Origin: Absidia repens
Lineage: Eukaryota; Mucoromycota; Mucoromycetes; Mucorales; Cunninghamellaceae
Reading direction: 5' to 3'
DNA: 64,000 nucleotides
NCBI GenBank assembly: GCA_002105175.1
Contig: MCGE01000001.1
Location: 3,348,001 to 3,412,000, forward strand
The notes below the pieces were generated by a model. The model saw only the letters and a list, made by a program, of their open reading frames with translations. It was not told the DNA's origin and searched no databases. This document shows, one piece after another, positions 1-12,042 of this stretch (the first letter of the stretch is position 1; each line of letters opens with the position of its first letter). The translations under genes and the position numbers were made by a program.

Positions 1-1135
1 AGCATAAATTGGTAGATACTAAAACTGAAGGCGAAGGGGTTCATTGTAGCAAGGAATTAATGGCAAGATCAATTGGAGGAGGCATAAGGAAGACTAATGT
101 GAGATTTGAAGAATACCAACAATGATTTTAGGGAACTAGTGTAAAGAGGATCCTAAAATACTCTTCATGATATACGAAAAACAAAAGGAAACATCTGTTA
201 TCGAAGCACAACAACGGTCGACTCTATTAAAAAAAGGTAATGGTAACAAAAAAGAGATCTATACCACAAGACATAAAGAGACTAATGGGACATTCTTAAT
301 TGAAGCAAGTAAAACATATACATATTTTATTTATATGTGAATATAAACTGATACAAACAAAGATTAAACTAAACTAAACTACTGAAGGCTCTAAAAAGCC
401 AACTAATGGTGGTTCCAAATCCTGAATCCTAAATGAAAGGGCTTCCCCATGCATCTTGTAATCCCTGAGCTGAAAACCCTTCTAAACTAGTCCTGACACT
501 AATCTAAGTCCAATATGACCTCAAAAAAGTTGAATGATGAAGAAAAAAAAATGAAAATGAAAAAAAGAAAGAGAAGAAAAGAATAAAATGGGAGTAAATA
601 AACCTTCACGTGGGCGGGATTTGAAATGTTTTTAGGACTTACTTGAGGCTTTGGCCTGTGAATGTGTAGTTTTTTGGTGGATACACGAGTAACTCTCTAC
701 TTTTTTTTTTTTATATATATATCAGACAGCATACCATAGATCATTATAAACGAAGTGGTTATGTTCTCGTGATGGCTTTGCTGACAAGATAGAGCAATTT
801 GGCCAACTTGGTTAATTCCTTCACTATGGAGTAGTTTGTCACTCGTCTCAGGATAGAGTACGCTCTTTTGATTGAGATTACTAGCTTATCTCACATTAAA
901 CTTATTCTGCAATAGGATAACAGCTCCCCACACATTCCACACATTTCACAGCCACCCACGCAGTCATTAATCGTGCCCTCAACTTAGATATGTCGTTAGA
1001 CCAGTTTAGTTTAATTGTCTTACAATATATTTTCACCTTAATAAAACATGTATTGTCTTTTTGTTTTTATATCGTCTCTCATCTATTTAGTTTATTTTTC
1101 CAAATGGGTAAACCTACATTATACAGCGCTTGTGC
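1..1135. repeat. Dispersed element, copy A (left end outside window)
   Basis: This is one of four related copies in the window (the others are near 2500, 7640 and 50735). The best conserved core is about 385-515, covering a GAAAGGG...AAACCCTTC segment and the phrase CTTCTAAACTAGTCCT. The core is followed by a purine-rich tract and then CACGTGGGCGGGATTT at 608-623. TTTATT at 326-331 is AATAAA on the minus strand. Homology with copy C continues to the right to about 1135, through an AATAAA at 1040-1045. I see no long ORF. The nature of the element is unknown: it could be a non-autonomous mobile element or a repeated small transcription unit. Confidence 0.8.
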
Positions 1136-1511
1136 ATGCAGAATCAATAAGTTGATATGTGTGGTGTAAAAAAAAAAAAAGAATTTAAATGTGTGGTGGC
1201 ACTGATCAACTACTGTGCTCATGCTCCGTCTACTCTATTGTACAGTACAGTATCGCACTGCGCCCGGTTTCAAAATGTTATGAAACATGATTTATATCTT
1301 AGCTCTTGGAGTAGATATATACATTATACACAATAGTACTTTTGACCAAGTTCTAAGCATATTATGCAAGTAGGAACTCATATCGGAAACACACAGACTA
1401 GGATTAACTCTTTGATAATGATAAAAATATATTAATGCTATGCCCAATATTCTGATCAGTTTATGAATACAGTTTTTGTATCTAATGTACCATAATACAT
1501 TATTTTTATTA
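1136..1511. other. Gene-free AT-rich spacer
   Basis: I see no coding exon, RNA gene or terminal repeat here. The stretch lies between the right end of dispersed element copy A and a tandem repeat array. Confidence 0.6.
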
Positions 1512-1783
1512 TGATAGCTGATAAAAAATGCAACGTTTCCACTTCAGGTAGCAGATAAAAGATACAATGTTTCTACTTTTGATAGCTGATAAAAAATGCA
1601 ACGTTTCCACTTCAGGTAGCAGATAAAAGATACAATGTTTCTACTTTTGATAGCTGATAAAAAATGCAACGTTTCCACTTCAGGTAGCAGATAAAAGATA
1701 CAATGTTTCTACTTTTGATAGCTGATAAAAAATGCAATGTTTCCACTTCAGGTAGCAGATAAAAGAAGCAATATTTCCACTTT
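1512..1783. repeat. Tandem repeat, four copies of a 68-bp unit
   Basis: Units start at 1512, 1580, 1648 and 1716, so the period is exactly 68. The first three are nearly identical and the last has diverged. Each unit is itself a degenerate duplication of about 33-35 bp: one half contains GATAGCTGATAAAAAATGC and the other GGTAGCAGATAAAAGATAC, both followed by a TTTC/TTTCTAC-type end. The short minus-strand reading frame across the array is a by-product of the repeat and not a gene. Confidence 0.9.
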
Positions 1784-2499
1784 GAGCACCAAGGCAAAAT
1801 AGGAAATAGATAACTCTCATATAGCGAATTTTGCACTTGTTTTTTTCAGCGTATATATGGCTCCTTGCCCCATCCTTGGAGACCTTGCGCCTAGTTGACA
1901 GTTCTAGACCGTTTCATATGCAACATGGTATTATTTCCGTTCTACCATTCATATAATCAACCAAGACTATATTGTCGACGTAACAGCTCCACTAGACTCG
2001 GCATATTGTATATATGGTGCGGCTCACTTATAATGTCAAATATTAGGCATGATCCTAGAAAGCTGATAGTTTTTTAAAAAATGGCCACCTCAAAAAAATA
2101 ATGTATAAACATGATAATTCAGACCTTTAAGAACAAAACTTGTACATCGGTAATAAAAAAAGAAAAACTTATCAGCCTTCAAAAAAAGAAGACTTCGGCT
2201 GGTTGACCTAGGATTTGAAACGTATCTGATGTACTAAAAAGGAAAATTTATTTTGTAAAACACCGCGAAAACTGTAAAATATTATACAGAAAACAAGGTC
2301 CTGTTTTTTGCTCGTTCCCGTCCCATATCAAGCGTAGCTAATAGATGTAGATGTAGATGTAGATTGTAAGACTTGCAAATGAGGTTTAGTTTATGTATTT
2401 TTATTTACTATTTGTACAATAAAAAGTGCCGTCCCCTTTTTTTTTTTGTTGTTGTTGTACGGACACACACCCGTTTGTATTTTTCTGCTTATAATAAGT
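1784..2499. other. Gene-free spacer
   Basis: This AT-rich sequence has short chance reading frames only. There is a small TAGATG trinucleotide-like run near 2342-2363. I see no splice-supported gene. Confidence 0.55.
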
Positions 2500-2800
2500 C
2501 CATGTATATACATTTGGTAAGACAATCAAACAATGATAGAAAAAGGCAAGACGAAGTTTATTCAGTAGTAATTATAACAATGACAACCAATACTAAACTA
2601 AGATGAAGGTTAATCTAATAGTGGTCCCGAATTCTGGATCCAAAATGAAAGGGGTTCCCCATGCATCTCGTAAGACCTAAGCTGAAAACCCTTCTAAACT
2701 AGTCCTGACGCTAATCCCAGTTGAACAACATCCCATTGAGATCAATGAAATGGCGGTGACTTGAGGGAAAAAAAAAAAGAAAAGAAAGGAAGGAGGGAAA
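2500..2800. repeat. Dispersed element, copy B (partial, diverged)
   Basis: It carries the conserved core at about 2575-2725: AATACTAAACTAAG, then AAAATGAAAGGGG, CCCCATGCATC and CTTCTAAACTAGTCCTGACG. The core is followed by a purine-rich tract. TTTATT at 2557-2562 (AATAAA on the minus strand) sits in the same place as in the other copies. The CACGTGGGCGGGATTT block found in the other copies is missing. This copy is the most diverged and lacks its flanks. Confidence 0.75.
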
Positions 2801-3531
2801 AAAAAGGCTTTAAAAGGTATTTTTCAAACTGCGATTGAAGCCATAAATTTGAAATGAAAATTGAAAATTTGACATTATAAGCGAGCCGCACCATACTTTA
2901 CAATAAACGTTCAAACTCGTAATACTGTACAGTATGATATGATAGTAAAGGTGAAAGAGAACAATGGAACGGCGTTGGTGAATATTTGTTAATATGAAAG
3001 AAAGCCTTAACATATCATTAGTATTTGAAGTTGATTGGTTGTGGTTGAGGGATGGAAGAATTGAAACAAGACGGTAATGTTAAGGGGAGAGTGTGGAGCT
3101 GCCTTCAATTACGCTTTCAATCATCATACTTTATTGTGCTCATCGCTGCCTTTTTTTTTTTTGGTGCCTTCACTGTTTTTTTTTTTTTTTTTTTTTAGGT
3201 CTCCCCCCTTCGACCATTTTTTTTTAAAACTATAAGAAATCCTCTTCCGTAATTACGCATGATGAACAAGTAGGATATAAGATATGATATGATATGACTG
3301 AGTTTATTGCCGCGGATAATATTTTACCGAGTCCGACCGAAGTGAAAACTGTGAGGAGGATATCTTTCCTATTTTAACAAAAAAGGAAGGTTGATTCGCA
3401 ATCCTGCCATTTAGTTTCGCCTGCATAAAATTAAATCCCGCTAGGTTTCTTTCTGTAATAAAACTCCCTACTTTTCTTTTTCTTTTTCTTTCTTGTTCTC
3501 CTATTAACTTATATCAAACAAACAAACAAAC
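2801..3531. other. Spacer and upstream region of the NmrA-like gene
   Basis: This stretch holds T-rich tracts (3151-3197), then the promoter-proximal part of the plus-strand gene. A CT-rich tract near 3470-3495 and CAAACAAACAAAC lie just before the ATG. I see no gene. Confidence 0.5.
3433..3441 (+). promoter_or_regulatory. AAATCCCGC promoter-like motif
   Basis: This 9-mer lies 91 bp upstream of the ATG at 3532. The same motif, AAAT[C/G]CCGC on either strand, recurs upstream of FIP1, TRA2, eL8 and the bZIP gene and inside the dispersed elements. Its function is inferred from position only. Confidence 0.4.
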
Positions 3532-4410
3532 ATGTCTTCTGAAAAGGTTTATGTCATTGGTGCTACTGGCAACATTGGTACCAAGGTTGTCCGCGATTTA
3601 CTTGCCAAAGGGGTGGAAACAACAATCTATGTACGCAGTGCAGAAAAAAGCAAGTCATTATTTGGTGAAAGCAAGCTATTGAATGTGGTGGAAGGTGACT
3701 ATGCTGATATGACCAAGTTCAAGGCCTCTATTCCTGGCCATACACGCCTCTTTTTGGTGATTGCTGATCTCGATAACATGCCGGCCCTCAAGGAAGAAAT
3801 CGCGGCTGATGCTTATGAAGGTGGTGTGAAGCAAATTGTCGATCTGTCTTCCCGCTTTGCACAATTCCCATGGAAAACATCAATTATCGGTGAAGCACAT
3901 CATTTGGCTGAAGAACGTATCTACGCTTTGGCACTCAAGCATAAACGCAATGTTGTCACCCTTCGCCCTTCTCGATTTCATGCCAACCACTTATGGGTCG
4001 ACAATCCCACCATCAAAGCTGAAAGTACAATTTACGATAGCAATGAAGATCACATGAAGTTAGAATGGATTAGCACCGATGATATTGCTGATGTGGCGAC
4101 CCTGATCTTGACTGACCCTACGGAAGTTCACGGCAACAGAGCATACCCTTTGATTGGTGACAGTGTGGATGGTCCAACACGTGCCAGCTACTTCTCGAAA
4201 GCTCTTGGACGTACAATCACCTACAAGTATGTGGATCCCAGAGACAAGTATCAAACTTTGCTCAAGTCACATATACCACCTCAAATTGCTTTAGATCTGG
4301 CGACTGTGCAGACTTTTGATCCTCCCACCCTTATTGTGCCCATCCTTCTCGGCCGACCTTATGAAACCTTGGAATCATGGATCAACAAAAACATTGCAGG
4401 ATTTCAATAA
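3532..4410 (+). CDS. NmrA-like NAD(P)-binding reductase, atypical SDR
   Basis: This is a single-exon protein of 292 residues. The N-terminus has a Rossmann strand and the glycine motif VIGATGNIGTK (about residues 8-18), which binds the NAD(P) dinucleotide in atypical short-chain dehydrogenases. The rest fits the NmrA/NAD(P)H azoreductase-like group: a conserved DLSS stretch near residue 103, a TLRPSRF segment near 144 and a C-terminal substrate-binding part. The catalytic YxxxK of classical SDRs is not evident, as is usual for NmrA-type proteins, so it may be a redox sensor or a reductase. The substrate is unknown. The start is the first ATG after a CT-rich leader; the protein is cytosolic by absence of a signal peptide. 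AATAAA near 4495 fits the 3' end. Confidence 0.85.
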   Translation: MSSEKVYVIGATGNIGTKVVRDLLAKGVETTIYVRSAEKSKSLFGESKLLNVVEGDYADMTKFKASIPGHTRLFLVIADLDNMPALKEEIAADAYEGGVKQIVDLSSRFAQFPWKTSIIGEAHHLAEERIYALALKHKRNVVTLRPSRFHANHLWVDNPTIKAESTIYDSNEDHMKLEWISTDDIADVATLILTDPTEVHGNRAYPLIGDSVDGPTRASYFSKALGRTITYKYVDPRDKYQTLLKSHIPPQIALDLATVQTFDPPTLIVPILLGRPYETLESWINKNIAGFQ

Positions 4411-4610
4411 GTAGGATAGTTATTATTCGTAGATGTTAGTATTAGTATTAGTGGCAGTATTATGTTAGTTCTAGTTCGCTATACAAATCAAACCAATAAA
4501 TGCAAAGACCTGACTGGATTTGAATAATTTGCTGGCTTTTTTTTTTTTTTTAACCACTCAATTTTTTTTCTTCATTTTTTTTTTTCTTCACCCTTTGAAA
4601 CGCGACCAAC

Positions 4611-6694
4611 ATGAAGGTGATCGAGCAAGAAGAAAATATAAAATACAAAAAACAGGAATATTAGTCTCGATGAAGTGAAACTAATATTTGTCTGATGATA
4701 TAGATTGCTATCGAAGGATGCTGTCATGGTGAATTGAACAAGGTGTATGGTACCATCAAGCTACTGGAACAGAAAGAACAGATTAAAGTGGATCTCGTAT
4801 TGATTTGTGGTGATTTCCAAGCTTTAAGGAACAAGGCTGATCTCTCGTCTATGGCTGTTCCAGATAAATATAAGGCGATGGGTGATTTTTGTACTTATTA
4901 TCAGGGAACTTGGAAAGCTCCATATCCAACTATATTCATTGGTGGCAATCATGAAGCAAGCAACTATCTCTGGGAACTGTATCATGGCGGCTGGGTTGCA
5001 GAAAACATCTTTTATCTTGGCCATGCTGGTGTCATCAACTTCAATGGAATTCGGATCGGTGGTATATCAGGAATTTACAATCCTCACCACTATCATAATG
5101 GTAAGCTCTCTCACCCTCTCATATTACAAGTGTGTATGAATATACCACTCAATTTTCCTTTATTTCCATATTTTAGGTCACTACGAAAAGATACCGTACG
5201 ACCACAAGGACGTACGATCGGCCTATCACGTTCGCCATTATGATGTCAACAAACTGCTACAAATCCGACAGCCGTTAGATATTTTTTTGTCTCACGATTG
5301 GCCTAGAGGGGTAGAAAGGTTCGGCGATCTCAGCTCTTTATTACGCTTCAAGAAATACTTTTATAAAGAGGTAATAAGAGGGGCGGGGATGGAGGAAAGC
5401 ACATATATTCCTTTTGATTATTAGTCACACTCATTGTTATCATTCAACTAGGTTATGACTAACAGTCTTGGTAGTATTGCCAATGAAGACTTACTCACAC
5501 AGCTGAAGCCTGACTACTGGTTCGCTGCCCACTTGCATGTTAAATTTCCCGCCACTGTCAACCATCATGCCTGGAAAAACAAAATTTATCCTCCCCAAAC
5601 CCTCAACATCCTTGGCCTACCCCCGAACGGTCAGCAGTATACTCAAGATGCTGGAAACCCGGACGAGATCCGTATCAATGACGATGAAATTCAAATCAGC
5701 GACGATGACGAAGACGACAGCAACGTAAATGAAGAGGACAATGATATCGACACGATGAACGAGCAACGAAATTTGAATCAAGAAGAGCCATTATCAACAC
5801 CATCAGATGAAACGCAACAGAAAAATGATGAAAAGGTGACACGTTTCCTCAGTCTGGACAAATGTCTTCCTCAGCGACAATTCTTACAAGTAAATTATGA
5901 GCCAAACGGATAGTTGGGGCTACATTTTCGTGATACTCACCAACTTTTTTTTTTTTTCTCTTTTTTTCTGTAGATTGTTGATATTCCTTCAAAGAACGAA
6001 GATGGGTTTACCTATGATCTTGAATGGTTGGCCATCACTCGTGCTATGCATCCTTATCTTAGTCTTCAACGTCAACCTATACCAATGCCAGCGGAAGAGG
6101 AACTACAACAGTAAGATAGAGAAAGAAAAGATACGGAATCATTCGTTATTGTTGAAGACTTTTTACTAAGTGCCTGACTTAATTTTTGTAGAGCCATCAA
6201 GCAAGAGGAAATGCATCTTGAAATGTTAATTGATTCTGACGATTTGAATATGACACTGCCACATAGTTTTGAACCTACCGCTGACGCTGATACACCTGAC
6301 TTCAATAACGACGATATTCGACGAAATTGTAAGTAGCAAAAACATCTCGGTAGAAATAATCAAAAGCTCAACACTTATTTATCTTGTTTTTTCTCTCTCT
6401 CTCTCTCTCTCTCTTTTAGTGATCCCATTTTTGAATCCTCAAACAACCTCATTTTGTGATCTCATTGGTATAGAAAACAAGATCAATGTACACGGACAGC
6501 AACCCATACAGCGACCACCACCGTCATCATCGTCATCATCACATCAGCAATGTCAACCTTCGGACACGATGCAAGGTTTGCAGGTTCCTGAACCAGGGGT
6601 CACTCTTCGTGACGAACATACTGTGGCGTCCCATGAAGAATTACCAGAAACTATGGAGTCTCCAAGCAAGAAAGCAAGATTAGATGAAGAATAG
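4611..6694 (+). CDS. DBR1: RNA lariat debranching enzyme
   Basis: It hydrolyses the 2'-5' branch of intron lariats in the nucleus. My gene model joins 4611-4616, 4704-5100, 5177-5370, 5452-5889, 5974-6110, 6192-6328 and 6420-6694. All junctions are GT-AG and the phases agree, giving 527 residues. The first exon codes only Met-Lys; the next opens with [11 protein letters not shown], the DBR1-specific start of the metallophosphoesterase domain. Later metal-site motifs are [24 protein letters not shown] and [10 protein letters not shown]-terminal DBR1 domain follows an acidic insertion rich in Asp/Glu (encoded about 5680-5750). The tail is low complexity and ends in a KKAR-type basic patch that could be a nuclear signal. 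Length matches the family (about 500-550). The 6-bp first coding exon is easy for gene callers to miss. Confidence 0.95.
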
Positions 6695-7639
6695 CATAGT
6701 GTTAGTCATAGTATTGTATTTTATTATATGCCAATTTTTTTAATTGTATTTATTGAACACGTACATGCTTGTAGTTTTAAGGGAATTGATGCGACCCCCT
6801 TACCATTGTATTAGTTAGTTCTACTGTCTTAATATCATCTCAATAAAAACGTCATTGTCTCAATTGCGCAAAGTCATTATGATACCGTATTATTTTTATA
6901 TTTTGACACATAAAAACCCCCACAGCCAGTATCATCCTCTCACTCTAGTACAGAGTAATGCTCGAAATCCTCTCCATAAACAAAAAAAAAAAAAAAGATG
7001 TGCAGTGGTGTTTACATTTTCAAAAGAAAAAAAAAAAGATATACTCAGGCTCCAGGAGTGTAGCGTGGATATTGATGGAATGACACACTTTAGAGGTGCA
7101 ACGATTTAAGAGCTACTGAGCATGTTCAATGTTCCTTCAGTTTCTTCTTCTTCTTGTAATTGCTATATGTGCTGCGAAAAAAAAGAAACAAGGATAGGTA
7201 TTGATCCCTTTGTCATTTTCATGCTCTTCTGGGCAGCCTCTTCGGGTCTGACTGGGTTCCGGTTATATCTTTATGTTGATGAGGTTTATTTAACTATGAC
7301 ATATGCTTCGAAAACCGTGAACTGGATGTATATAATATGTGCAGTCTAGGGGAGGATGTGATGTTTTCATATAGGCAAAGCTATACTAACAAAGGGGAAA
7401 ATGATCTACAATATAGCACAGTATAATGCGGCCAATGCTCACGGCACAAACGAGGCTCAGCAATATGAACGGTGGAGCGGACTAGGGGCTACGTTTAAAA
7501 TTGACCAACCTGGAACAACCAACATTGCGATGACGCTGTGGAGAAAAACAGACATAGTGAATGAGCTATAAGCCCGATGTTTGATGAAAGACACTCACAG
7601 AGTACAGTAGCGATATTGTTCACTATACCATAGACCAGA
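6695..7639. other. Gene-free region downstream of DBR1
   Basis: It contains the DBR1 3' end (AATAAA near 6842), purine-rich A tracts and short chance reading frames. No splice-supported or conserved coding sequence is visible. Confidence 0.5.
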
Positions 7640-8785
7640 ATATAGTACATAAAAAGAACATATTTTATTGAAGCGATATGTTGAATACTATACTAAAGGC
7701 GTTGGTTTCACTGTAACAAGAGATCTAATGAAGGTAGCATAAGAGAGATAAGTGGGACTACTAAAAAATAATCTTCACAAACTCGACGGTACAGTTATAA
7801 AAAGGGCTTTATTACACTGTACAGTATATGAGAAGGACTAAAATGACTTTTATTGAAGCACAATAATGACCAACGTTAATCTAAAGGGACAATGGAAAAG
7901 GGGATCTATTTCACAAGACATGAGAGAGAGAGACGAATGGGACATTTTTCACGGAATAATGTAAAAAGATATATGTTTTATTTATACGTACATACAAACT
8001 ATAGACAAATAATACTAAACTAAGCTAATGAAAGCTTCAAAACACCAACTTTTGGTGATCCTAAATCCTGAATCTAAAATGAAAGGGTTTCCCCATGCAT
8101 CTTGTAATCCCTGAGCTGAAAACCCTTCTAAACTAGTCCTGACACTAATCTAAGTCCATTATAACCCCAATGAAGTTGATTGGTGAAGAAAAAAATGAAG
8201 GGAAAAAAGAAAGAGGGAAAGAGGCCAAAAAAAAAAAAAAAAAATTGGGAATAAATAGAAGTCCACGTGGGCGGGATTTAAAATATGCTGTGAGAATTGG
8301 TTTGCAAAACCCTTAACAATCAACGCCATACAAGCATCCGTAATATGGGCGGTCTCTTCCCGTGACTTGACCTCTACCCTTCAAAAAAGGGGGAGTAGAG
8401 ACACTCTCTTCTTTTGACAACAATCGTCACCATTAAGCAACGACAGCATGGTTGTTCTCTTCTCATGGTATCTTCTTCACTTTAGACTAGTTTGTCATTC
8501 ACTGTACAGTAGAATAGTTTATCCTCATTACTTGGACTAGTTTATCTTACATTATGTTTATGGAACAGTAGAATATATACACCCCGATATCACAACATTT
8601 GATCGTCCCACCCCTAACATGTACTCCATTTCATACTATTGTTAGATCTTAGTTTAACGGGCATAATTTCTGTATACATCTAAATAAAATACGTCTTGTC
8701 TTTTTACTACTAGTCACTCATACGTTTAGGTTATTTCGTCGAATGAATATGCCCACAGTGTTTTGTACATGAGCGCGTAGAAAAA
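7640..8785. repeat. Dispersed element, copy C (most complete)
   Basis: Two internal units begin TTTTATTGAAGC (about 7670 and 7850), each an AATAAA on the minus strand. Next come TTTATT at 7977-7982, the conserved core (about 8015-8155), a purine-rich tract and CACGTGGGCGGGATTT at 8264-8279. To the right, homology with copy A resumes around 8470 (ACTAGTTTGTCA) and runs through AATAAA at 8683-8688. There is no long ORF, no terminal inverted repeat and no obvious target-site duplication. Confidence 0.8.
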
Positions 8786-9404
8786 AAGAAACAGGTGCAT
8801 ATGATCTAGAAAAAAAAAGAAGAGTAATTGGATATGAAGTGCCTTCTATCAACCATCGTATTCAGCGCATCTTCTACCAGACTTCAAAATCAGCGTGGTA
8901 GTTTTGAAAAGACAGCTTTGGATGCATGAAAAAAAGGCAATGATGGACGCTAAAAAAAACAAAAAACAAAAGAAAACAAAGAATGATGGGTAGATCAAAG
9001 TACGGAGGATCATAACCCACAGGAAAGTTTTTAAGAGAAAGTATTTGCTAAATCACAAACAAGCCGGATTCGACATTTGTTCATGTACCTGTTGCATCTG
9101 CCAGCAAAAATCAAATCATTTAACAGTGTCCCAAGTCTCCCACCCATTTCCCATATAGTATTCCTCCTACCCAAATACAAACATTGCCACTTCAATTTAA
9201 TACCCAAAGATCATGTTGTACCATCCCCACTGTCCCAAGAGATTGTCACCTTCACTCTATGTAATACTCAAGATATGCGTCGTCACTTCATTTGTGGATA
9301 GACATAAAAATATAGACAAACAATACCCAAACTCTAACAAAAGTTTTTATTTTCTAATAATCAAACTATAACACTAAAGCAAGAATCATCTATAACTAAG
9401 AGAA
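8786..9404. other. Gene-free spacer
   Basis: It is AT-rich with A tracts. The reading frame at 9077-9301 has no recognisable domain or splice context. TTTATT near 9346 could be the poly(A) signal of the minus-strand gene to the right. Confidence 0.5.
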
Positions 9405-10084
9405 CTAATTTTTTTCAAAAAAGCCTTTTTTTCGAAGCAGGTATCGTTTTTTTGCCAAAGAACGCTTTTTTTGTTGTTGTTCCCATCGTTGTTGCATTGC
9501 CACCAAGTAATCTGCCACCTGCTCTTGAGCCAGTCCTTCGCTAGATACCACTTGAAGTTGACCATTTGTTCGGCTGATATCCAGAGTGATTGTAGTAGTA
9601 GTTGACGTGCTGGTGGTTGATTCCGGGTCCTTGGAGGAAGAGGGTGTCAAATCATGTTGGGTATTAGGTGTAGGGGGTGGCTGATATGGTTGGTATGCTG
9701 ACGGTGTCCAATTATTGGAGTGTTCCCAATTCGAGTGATCTATATATGGCCCAAATGAAGAAAAGGATAACCCCAATAAAGCAAAAAAAAAAAAAAAAAA
9801 AATTGATAAATGTCCATATATACACATATGGTAAATAAAAAGTCAATCAAAAATTTACCTTCATTGTATAAGTCTAAGAGTGGTCTATCCATAGAGAAAA
9901 ATGCTAAATTGGCGAATTCATTGACAGGAAGGCCATCCAACGGAGACCACAATGTCGCACTATCAAGCTGACCGGCGCTTTTGGAAGTTGGCAAAGATGT
10001 GTTGGAGAATGACGATGCATATCTAACCTGACCAAGTGAGGATCGAGGCGCTGAAGACGATGCCAATTTATAAAGAGATTGCAT
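9405..10084 (-). CDS. Hypothetical protein, possible mitochondrial targeting
   Basis: The model has two exons, 10084-9859 and 9739-9405, joined by a 119-nt GT-AG intron with matching phase, giving 186 residues. The first 30 residues (MQSLYKLASSSAPRSS...) are rich in Ser, Arg and Leu without acids, which resembles a mitochondrial presequence. The middle is Pro/Thr/Ser-rich low complexity. The C-terminus is a basic helix (QQRWEQQQKKRSLAKKRYLL...) that could bind RNA. I do not recognise the family; a mitoribosomal or mitochondrial RNA-processing role is only a guess. I chose the Met at 10084 over an in-frame Met 11 codons upstream because it starts the presequence-like stretch. Confidence 0.6.
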
Positions 10085-11001
10085 TGTAGTATATAATATA
10101 TGTGGATATAAAATCAATAAAAGGTTAAAAACGATAAAAAATAAAATAAAGATTCTGACGCAGCTGATATGGAAAGTGAAAAAAAAGTGGCCCCACTGAT
10201 TGTATCAATCTGATTGGCTGATCGTGGGAATCTAAAACATAGCGAAGAAATAGTGTTTGCTTGATCTCTTAACGGCTGGCTGCACATACAATAGAAAAAC
10301 TAGACCTATTGAATTGCTCTTCAACAATATCACTAAAATAAAGAATGCATTCCTTTTTTTTTTTTCTCGATAGATAATGAAAAATGAGAATCATAAACAG
10401 GGACGATCTGTAAAAAGGAGTTACACGAATTTGCTGTTTTTCCATGCATTCCCGGCATGAAATTGACCGGCCTTGTGATAAATTACTTTACAAAGAGGGA
10501 CGAAGAAGGCTGGTATAATTGTTGTTTTCTCCTTCTTTTTTTATATAGTGTTTATTATTATCCGATTTAATCAAGTATATACAATGGCTCTGGTCGCATA
10601 CCAGATAGTGCCTTATTAAAAAACATGTATTCATATCAACCCCCCCCCCCTCCGGCCCACCACTGGAACACAACGAATAAGGACCCGCTTATTGAAGAGC
10701 TTGTTTTTTTTTTTTAGTTCATATGCATTCAAGACTTCAACACCAAATGAAAGGATCTTTGATTATCGGGTTGCTATCGAGTCAAAAAAGAAAAAAAGGT
10801 ACTGACTTCCGCTTTTGGAAAAGCTCGCAAAACCTGCGTTTGAAAAATCCCAATTATTTTTCTCGATAAAAAGATCCCCGAAAATAAACTAAAACAGGGT
10901 CTCGAAAAGTTCAGAAAAACCAAAAAAAAAAAATAGGGGCATGTAGAAAAAAAAAAAAAAAAGAAATAGTAAAATATATGCGGTTTTTATTATTATGAAC
11001 A
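10085..11001. other. Gene-free spacer
   Basis: This is the promoter side of the minus-strand gene at 9405-10084 and the 3' flank of the minus-strand gene at 11002-12042. It holds homopolymer runs (T at 10352-10365, C at 10641-10650, A near 10921-10932 and 10949-10964) but no gene. Confidence 0.5.
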
Positions 11002-11230
11002 TTATTTGTAAAGAGGGCTTGAAGAAGACGAAGAAGGTGGATTATCATCCATCAACAAACGTTCCTTGACTTTTTCTTTGTATTTATCCGCTGCTGATTT
11101 TAAAAAGGACGATGATTCATCGCGCTGAGGGTGGTGATCTGCTATTTTTAACCGAGCAATGGGAACTAAATCCTCATCATCATCTTCTTGGTCATCATTT
11201 AATAAAGAGGAGTTTGGATGATAGTAAGGG

Positions 11231-11279
<49 letters not shown>

Positions 11280-12042
11280 GCGGCGCGTAGGGTTGCTGAT
11301 AATGGAATAACGGACGAGTAGGTGACATGATAGGAGACGTGATATTTTGTCGATGGTGTCTATGGTGCCGAGAATGAGAAGGAGACTGGGGTAACGCTGG
11401 TGAAGGGGGGCCTGGTGGTAATCTTCGCATCGCATCAGCTAATGGTATATCATCGTCGTCATCATCATCATCATCAGTATATTTATAATGATTATTAGTT
11501 TTGGGATGAGCTTGTTTTCTTGAGTGATGGATAGGTGAATTAGGTAAGGGAATATGACGATTGGCGTGTAATTCTTGATATTCTTTTTGATGGGCTTTTT
11601 CCAAATCATGTGCAGAGGCGTATTTTCGTAAACGCCTGGTCGGAGTTGAAGTTGTTTTTTTTGGAGTGGGCGGTGCAGGCATCGATGGTATCGGCGGTAA
11701 TGGAGGTGGAGGAGGCGTATCTTCACCACATAATTTGTTAAAAGTTTGTTGCCTAGCTAATGATCGCTGATCTGATGGACGACCTACTGATTTTGATCTC
11801 TGTCTGCCACGGGAAGGGGATGGCATAGGTGGTGTTCGAGTTTTGGTAGGTGAAGTAACTACAGAGGATAATGGGACTGAGCTGCCAGAGCCAAGTGAAG
11901 CTGATGAAGCGGGGGAAGAAGTGTTTGTGTTGGGATTTTCTTGATTTTGATTCGCATTGATCCCATGATGAAATATTTGAAATAATGGTTTGGGTTTCTT
12001 TGTTCGTTTCGTACTATTCGATGGTTTAATGGTAGGAAGCAT
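11002..12042 (-). CDS. Low-complexity Pro/Ser/Gln-rich hypothetical protein
   Basis: This is an uninterrupted 346-residue frame, largely disordered by composition. It has proline-rich segments (PPPPPLPPIPSMPAPPTP near residues 110-128), an acidic Asp run (about 192-199), Ser/His-rich stretches and a glutamine run near 260-276 encoded by pure CAA repeats. More ordered patches are the basic RQRSKSVGRPSDQRSLAR block near residue 79, TPTRRLRKYASAHDLEKAHQ near 133 and a C-terminal helix FLKSAADKYKEKVKERLL. The proline motifs could bind SH3 or WW domains. I do not recognise a family. It is divergently arranged with the CEP104 gene, with 584 bp between starts. Confidence 0.6.
11233..11280. repeat. 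Trinucleotide repeat (TTG)16, CAA on the coding strand
   Basis: An uninterrupted run of sixteen TTG units codes most of the polyglutamine tract of the minus-strand protein at 11002-12042. Pure CAA with no CAG interruption suggests recent slippage. Confidence 0.95.

Noticed and set aside
400..430. Box B-like GGTTCCAAATCC in the dispersed element, suggesting a Pol III SINE
   Set aside because: No convincing A box or tRNA fold, and copies differ at this spot; the polyadenylation signals argue for Pol II.
1612..1836. Minus-strand ORF over the tandem repeat
   Set aside because: It is explained by the 68-bp repeat, whose unit is not a multiple of a known domain.
9077..9301. 74-aa plus-strand ORF
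   Set aside because: No motif, no splice context, and composition is typical of chance frames.
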